Assembly (NCBI GenBank): GCA_964468725.1
Contig: CAYXVU010000060.1
Coordinates: 1 to 27,909, forward strand
DNA from: CAYXVU01 sp964468725
GTDB taxonomy: Bacteria > Acidobacteriota > Blastocatellia > UBA7656
Direction of reading: 5' to 3'
DNA length: 27,909 bases
Positions 23,526 through 27,909 of the stretch are shown here, piece by piece. Each line of letters starts with the position of its first letter. Position 1 is the first letter of the stretch. The position numbers and the translations under genes were made by a program. The notes beneath the pieces are model-generated. The model ran no database searches, was not told the origin of the DNA, and worked only from the letters and a program-made list of their open reading frames with translations.

Positions 23526-26500
23526 TTACTGTTGTGTCGGGCACGACCTCTGGCAACTAAATGCCGGTGAGGCCGGAGCACCTGGATTCGTGACGATAAT
23601 CGCACCCGGTATGTTGGCACATATGAAGTTCGATTTCTTCACGATAATCTTGTTGAAGGTGCCATTCGACTGCTGGTCTTGCAACTTAATCTTAGCAGCC
23701 GACTTACCATTCAACGTCAGCGTAGCCCCATTCTTGATGTTCGATCCGATAACCTCAAGGCTGAAGGCCCCTGAAGATGACCGACGCAGGTTACAAGCGT
23801 TGACGACGGCTGTTTCAGGAGGACCAACACACGGACCGCGTGGGTCGACACCTCCCACCAGCACACTGCCGCACGGGCAGTTGGCATCTACCGGTGAGTT
23901 GACGTTGCACGGTGGCCTTACCACATTGCAAGTGAAGGTGACTTGGATGCCTTGCTCGTTGCCAAACACGCATCCTGCTGGCGTCTGCCCTTGCGTCAGG
24001 TTCCGGCTCGTCCCGTTCGGTCCCGATACGAAGATCAAGAACGTCTTCCCGGCATTCACCGTCCCAAAGCTGAACAGCGCATCAATCAAGACAGGGCTCA
24101 GAATTTGGAATCTCCGAGCCTGAATCGTGTTGGCTGTGTTCAACGTCTGCGTCGCCCGGTTGAACTCCACCGCAAACACCGACGTCACGTTGTCCACATT
24201 CCCGATTCGGAAACACGCTCCCGATATCAACGTGTCTTGCTCGTTGGCGCAATTTCCGTCGCTCGGCGCGATCGAAATCACTACCGGCGCTCGATTCCCC
24301 AACGGCGCATTACACGTCGTCGTCCTCGTGAACGGCCCAAACACGTTGTTGTCTCCCGCACTGAACGCCGTCGTCACCGTCACAAATCCACTCCCTCCAC
24401 AACACGTCAACGGGAAGGCTGTCCCCGGCAATCCTGCCGCACTCAGTGACACCAACGTCCCTCTCACCAAATTCTTGTTCACCGGCAACACATTCCCCAA
24501 CGCGATCACCGCTTCCGGCGTCCCGTCTCCGTTTGTGTCGCACGTCAACGTCGCTGCCGTCGTCACCGTCTTCCCCGGTCTCTGCAACGGCACTCCCGTC
24601 GATGTCGTGAACCCTTGGCAGATGATCGTCGTCTCGTTCGGGAAGAATCCGCATCCCACCATGTTCAACTGCACATCACACAGCGCATTGATTATCCCCG
24701 TCGTTGACGTCGAACTCACCGCCGGTTGATTCGGCGCTACCGCCACCGGTCTGGTCGGCTGCACCGTCGAACAGATCGGATTCGGCGGCGGCGCACATCC
24801 TACTCCGTACAACCCCACCTTCATCCGGTTCACATCGCTCTGTCTTGCCGGTGTGCACGCCTGCGCGTCGTTCCCTTCGTGTCTCAAATCGAAGTCCGGC
24901 GTCGCAAACGTCACCTGTCCGATGTTTCCTACCGATCCGAACGTCCCTTGATCGAAGAATTCATACATCTCCGGTTCCGTTCCTTCTCCGATCAGACACG
25001 GACAGATCGATGCCGTCTGCCCTTGGATCACTCCAAACGGCGTCAAATCCGCTGCCGCCGCTGCCGTCGATAGGTTGATCTCGCACAATCCCGGCGGCGT
25101 GAAGATCTCCAATCCTCCAATCGAGTATCCCACATACACCGGATTCTCTTCCGTTCCCAGCAAGTCCATTCGACAATACTCGAAACTGAAGTTCCCCGTT
25201 CCTTGTCCCCGCGACGAGCAGCCCACCAGAATCTGCGTGTTCGGCTCGCGCGTCCATCTCAAATCCGTCGGCCCTTCTTGCAGGTCAAAGGGCACGGCGT
25301 TATTGCCAATCGGGTTGGCCGGGTTCAACGGCTGGCTCGCGTTCTCGTCTATTCCCGTCCCGTCATCCCACAGCGTCACCGAAAAGGTGTTCGATGACCC
25401 GCAGTCCTCCAACCCAAACTCCGGCACGTTGATCCATCTCACTTCAAACGAGTTGATCCCGCTGAAGCCCAACGCCTGCACCGGGAAGGTGTTCAAAAAT
25501 CCTTGCACCCGGCTCGCCGGATTCAAATCCGTCCAGGCTGGCGCGACCCGCGGCGCTCCGCTTCGCGCATCCAGCACGTTGGCTATGTTCGAGGTGTCTC
25601 CCGTCCCGAACGTCAGGTTCCCGTTCGAGTTCAAAAACGCTCCGTTCCACACACAGTTGGCCGTCCCCACCGGTCCGCCGAAGACGAACTCGAATCCTCC
25701 ACTCAGCGGGCCGACCAACGTCGGCGTCCCCGCTCCGTTGTCATCGTCTCCTCTGAACGGCGTCGTCTGATCATCTCCTCCCGCCACCTGATGTCCCAGA
25801 TCGAAGTCCTCGAAGATGAAGCCTCCCGTGTCGTCATCTCCCTGCGTCCCCCCGTTGGGCAGATCGGCAAATCTTCCTGTATCCGCATTTCTCGTCCGAT
25901 TGAGATAGAGCAGGAAGCCTCTCGACAATCCCGCCAATCCCGTCGGCCCCAAACTCACTTGATCCAACGGCGCTCGATAGAAGAGGTGATCGAACAAGTC
26001 TGAATCCCCGTCTCCCACATTGCCTCCCGAAGCCGGCGGATTGGGCACCTGATTGCCTCTCAAATCCACAAAATCGGCTCGCCGATCCATCGGACACATA
26101 TCTTCAAACCACAAAATGTCGGTCAAAGCCGGTGACGGATTGTTGCGACCGCTTCCGGCTGGCGTCCCGCCGCTGATGACATACACGCCCCAGTTTTCGT
26201 CCACCGCCAAGCCGTTGTGGGCTCCCAAGTCGACTTGGAATTCCGGGATTCTCAGGTCGTTGGCTTGCGACACCCCGCTCAGACCTTGAATGCCTCGAAT
26301 GTCCGGTCCCGCGCCGTGCACGAAGACCCGGAAGTTGTTCACCCCGGCTGTGCCCGTGCCGCTTCCCGAAGCCGCATCAGCCAGTCCGTCGGCAATCGGA
26401 ATCTGTCCCGGAAAGCCGTCGGCTGGCGAGGTGCACAGATCGAAAGCCCCGTGGCAGTCCGCAAAGCTGATGACCAGCGATGGCATCCCGTTGGGGAACT

Positions 26501-27905
26501 GCGAAGGCGCCGGATAGAGACCCTCGGTGACCGGGTCGCCTGAACCGAGCGAGCGCGTCAAGGCGCCGTAGAGGGTGTTGCACGGGCCGTTGGTGATGTA
26601 CGAGAGGTTGCCGAAGGTCGTCGAGGTTCCCGAATAGTTCGTGAACCGGTTGACCTGTGTCGACGGGCCTGAGGTTGTTCCGTACAGACGTCCCGTCGGA
26701 TTGAGCGATGTAATGGTCAAAATCCCGCTCACGGCTGCCGAGCGATCTTGATTAGCGCCGACATCGGTCACCTTGACCACGTTTCCACCCGTAAAGCCAA
26801 TCGTATCCGCTTGATGGAAGTACACGCTCCCGTCATCATCAACCGCACATCCGGCGATGTTGGCAAACACCGAAAAGGCCACTCCGAACGCCCCACCGAT
26901 GGTCACCGGAAATCCCGGTATGCTGTCTTGTATCGGGCTTGGCGGTGCGGCGGCTCCCGAAATCAAATCCGCCACCGGAAACGCCAACAATCCGCTTCTC
27001 ACCAACTGATTGTTGGCCGCCAACCGCAGGCCGCTCTCGGCATCGTGATAGGTCACATACAGAATCTCTCCGATCTGCCCATCAAACTCGTCATACGCTC
27101 CGTTGACATTGAAAAACGAGGTCAAGTCCGCCACCGGATTGACCGCCAATCCCGTGATCGTGATCTGATCGTCGCTCAACACCGTCCCAAACGCGTTCAA
27201 CACCGTCGGGATGTTGATCTGCAACACTTGCTCGACGAACCCGTCGCCCGTCGAATCCACTCCAACCCACACATTCCCCAACGAATCTCCATAATAGAAG
27301 ATGTTCTCCGTGAACCCGTTGGCAAACGTGTGCTCCGAGATCGCCACTCTTGTCAACTGCCCATCAATCTCGGGCTCGACAAACGAAAAATCGTCCACCT
27401 TCGCCGACCGGTCGGCCGTGCAATCTTCGCGTCCATCCCAATCGGCCAACAACGCCACTTCTGAAAACTGCGTGTTGCGTCCGCCGATCGTCGTCGCAAT
27501 CGCTGCCGACAAGGCCGAGGTCGCGTTGAGAATCTCCGGCTCGCCCGCTTGCGGACTCAAAACCGCATCTGCCGGTCGGCTCTTGATCAGTTTGCGCACC
27601 TTCTCGGCTGACGCCTTGCTGACTTTGCGTCCGGCGCGGATGCCGAAGAGGCGTTCGACCACATCGGGGCTCTCCAGTCCTTGCGGAGCCTCCGACGGGG
27701 CTTCATTGAGAACGGCGTACTGACCTTTGCCCGCTTGTTGTGCAGCGGTAGAGGTCAGAGCCGCCGGAGCGGCAGGCGTGGCCGGGGTGCGCAGGGCGCG
27801 CGTCGCCTTGGGCGACGAGGCGGCCCGAACGCCGAAGAGCGGCAACAGCAAAGCTGTCATCGCCACCGCCAGCACTGCCATCAGTACGGTTTGTTTTCTT
27901 CTCAT
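23526..27905 (-). CDS. Very large secreted protein with NIDO-like and TIG-like segments
   Basis: 1459 residues; start ATG lies four bases from the window edge, so its promoter and upstream genes are not visible. A signal peptide (about 1-28: LMAVLAVAMTALLLPLFGVRA) leads to a Pro/Ala-rich linker. Residues 140-600 look beta-propeller-like, with repeated VxVDDDGSVYF and GLAVDENWGVYVI-type strands. An acidic Gly/Asp-rich region (about 689-722) precedes a nidogen-like segment (about 735-850: FLNSNGNLTFGTGD, RVAPAWTDLNP, SFEVRWINVPEF). Cys-rich parts follow (about 890-1200). The C-terminus (about 1370-1450: SLEVIGSNIKNGATLTLNGK, AIIVTNPGAP) fits an IPT/TIG fold. No C-terminal helix, LPXTG or PEP-CTERM is seen, so it is probably released or bound by another route. 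Ligand unknown. Confidence 0.8.
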   Translation of the reverse strand: MRRKQTVLMAVLAVAMTALLLPLFGVRAASSPKATRALRTPATPAAPAALTSTAAQQAGKGQYAVLNEAPSEAPQGLESPDVVERLFGIRAGRKVSKASAEKVRKLIKSRPADAVLSPQAGEPEILNATSALSAAIATTIGGRNTQFSEVALLADWDGREDCTADRSAKVDDFSFVEPEIDGQLTRVAISEHTFANGFTENIFYYGDSLGNVWVGVDSTGDGFVEQVLQINIPTVLNAFGTVLSDDQITITGLAVNPVADLTSFFNVNGAYDEFDGQIGEILYVTYHDAESGLRLAANNQLVRSGLLAFPVADLISGAAAPPSPIQDSIPGFPVTIGGAFGVAFSVFANIAGCAVDDDGSVYFHQADTIGFTGGNVVKVTDVGANQDRSAAVSGILTITSLNPTGRLYGTTSGPSTQVNRFTNYSGTSTTFGNLSYITNGPCNTLYGALTRSLGSGDPVTEGLYPAPSQFPNGMPSLVISFADCHGAFDLCTSPADGFPGQIPIADGLADAASGSGTGTAGVNNFRVFVHGAGPDIRGIQGLSGVSQANDLRIPEFQVDLGAHNGLAVDENWGVYVISGGTPAGSGRNNPSPALTDILWFEDMCPMDRRADFVDLRGNQVPNPPASGGNVGDGDSDLFDHLFYRAPLDQVSLGPTGLAGLSRGFLLYLNRTRNADTGRFADLPNGGTQGDDDTGGFIFEDFDLGHQVAGGDDQTTPFRGDDDNGAGTPTLVGPLSGGFEFVFGGPVGTANCVWNGAFLNSNGNLTFGTGDTSNIANVLDARSGAPRVAPAWTDLNPASRVQGFLNTFPVQALGFSGINSFEVRWINVPEFGLEDCGSSNTFSVTLWDDGTGIDENASQPLNPANPIGNNAVPFDLQEGPTDLRWTREPNTQILVGCSSRGQGTGNFSFEYCRMDLLGTEENPVYVGYSIGGLEIFTPPGLCEINLSTAAAAADLTPFGVIQGQTASICPCLIGEGTEPEMYEFFDQGTFGSVGNIGQVTFATPDFDLRHEGNDAQACTPARQSDVNRMKVGLYGVGCAPPPNPICSTVQPTRPVAVAPNQPAVSSTSTTGIINALCDVQLNMVGCGFFPNETTIICQGFTTSTGVPLQRPGKTVTTAATLTCDTNGDGTPEAVIALGNVLPVNKNLVRGTLVSLSAAGLPGTAFPLTCCGGSGFVTVTTAFSAGDNNVFGPFTRTTTCNAPLGNRAPVVISIAPSDGNCANEQDTLISGACFRIGNVDNVTSVFAVEFNRATQTLNTANTIQARRFQILSPVLIDALFSFGTVNAGKTFLIFVSGPNGTSRNLTQGQTPAGCVFGNEQGIQVTFTCNVVRPPCNVNSPVDANCPCGSVLVGGVDPRGPCVGPPETAVVNACNLRRSSSGAFSLEVIGSNIKNGATLTLNGKSAAKIKLQDQQSNGTFNKIIVKKSNFICANIPGAIIVTNPGAPASPAFSCQRSCPTQQ

Positions 27906-27909
27906 CTTA

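Noticed and set aside
1..27909. CRISPR array, prophage or defence island
   Set aside because: No regularly spaced repeats, no cas, phage structural or toxin-antitoxin genes were recognised; the Rpn-family gene alone is not evidence.

Overview
The window is a bacterial chromosomal segment of moderate G+C. Gene content and order fit an Acidobacteriota-like (Blastocatellia-type) genome: a PIN-TRAM/ispD/ispF operon next to radA, an M1-like protein with TPRs, an Rpn/DUF4351 protein and a very large secreted NIDO/TIG-like protein. This placement is inference; no phylogenetic marker was searched.

Layout. Positions 1-1500 are an accessory-looking left end: an integron attC-like site directly before a 148-codon hypothetical gene, then a hypothetical gene of visibly higher G+C. 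Positions 1519-5049 hold a sulfotransferase, two GT-A-like proteins with DxD motifs and a convergent methyltransferase, a plausible surface-glycan set. Positions 5286-6739 carry a VOC protein and a DinB/maleylpyruvate-isomerase-like protein. Positions 6782-16514 are almost entirely minus-strand housekeeping genes: lipid kinase, CNNM/CBS transporter-like protein, glycerol kinase, GNAT acetyltransferase, small membrane protein, pyrimidine nucleoside phosphorylase, Rpn-family nuclease, ispF, ispD and a PIN-TRAM membrane protein. An 877-nt region without a convincing gene follows, then radA (minus). Divergent from radA is a secreted M1-peptidase-like protein with all three zinc ligands replaced. 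Next come a decayed IS630-family transposase, tRNA-Ala(GGC) with promoter and terminator, a serine beta-lactamase-like hydrolase and a 1459-residue secreted protein running to the right edge.

How the genes fit together. ispD and ispF catalyse two steps of the MEP isoprenoid pathway and are translationally coupled to the PIN-TRAM gene (4-nt overlap). The order radA-(disA)-yacL-ispD-ispF is known from Firmicutes; here the disA position is empty.

Most notable signals: (1) two hairpins at 17214-17243 and 17286-17323 with an identical 16-nt apical sequence but different, fully complementary lower stems, the first right after a GNRA-type hairpin, one probably doubling as the radA terminator; (2) the M1-like pseudo-peptidase; (3) the attC-like site; (4) the IS630 relic beside a tRNA gene. 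I see no CRISPR array, prophage or recognisable defence island, and I do not claim a new multi-gene system.
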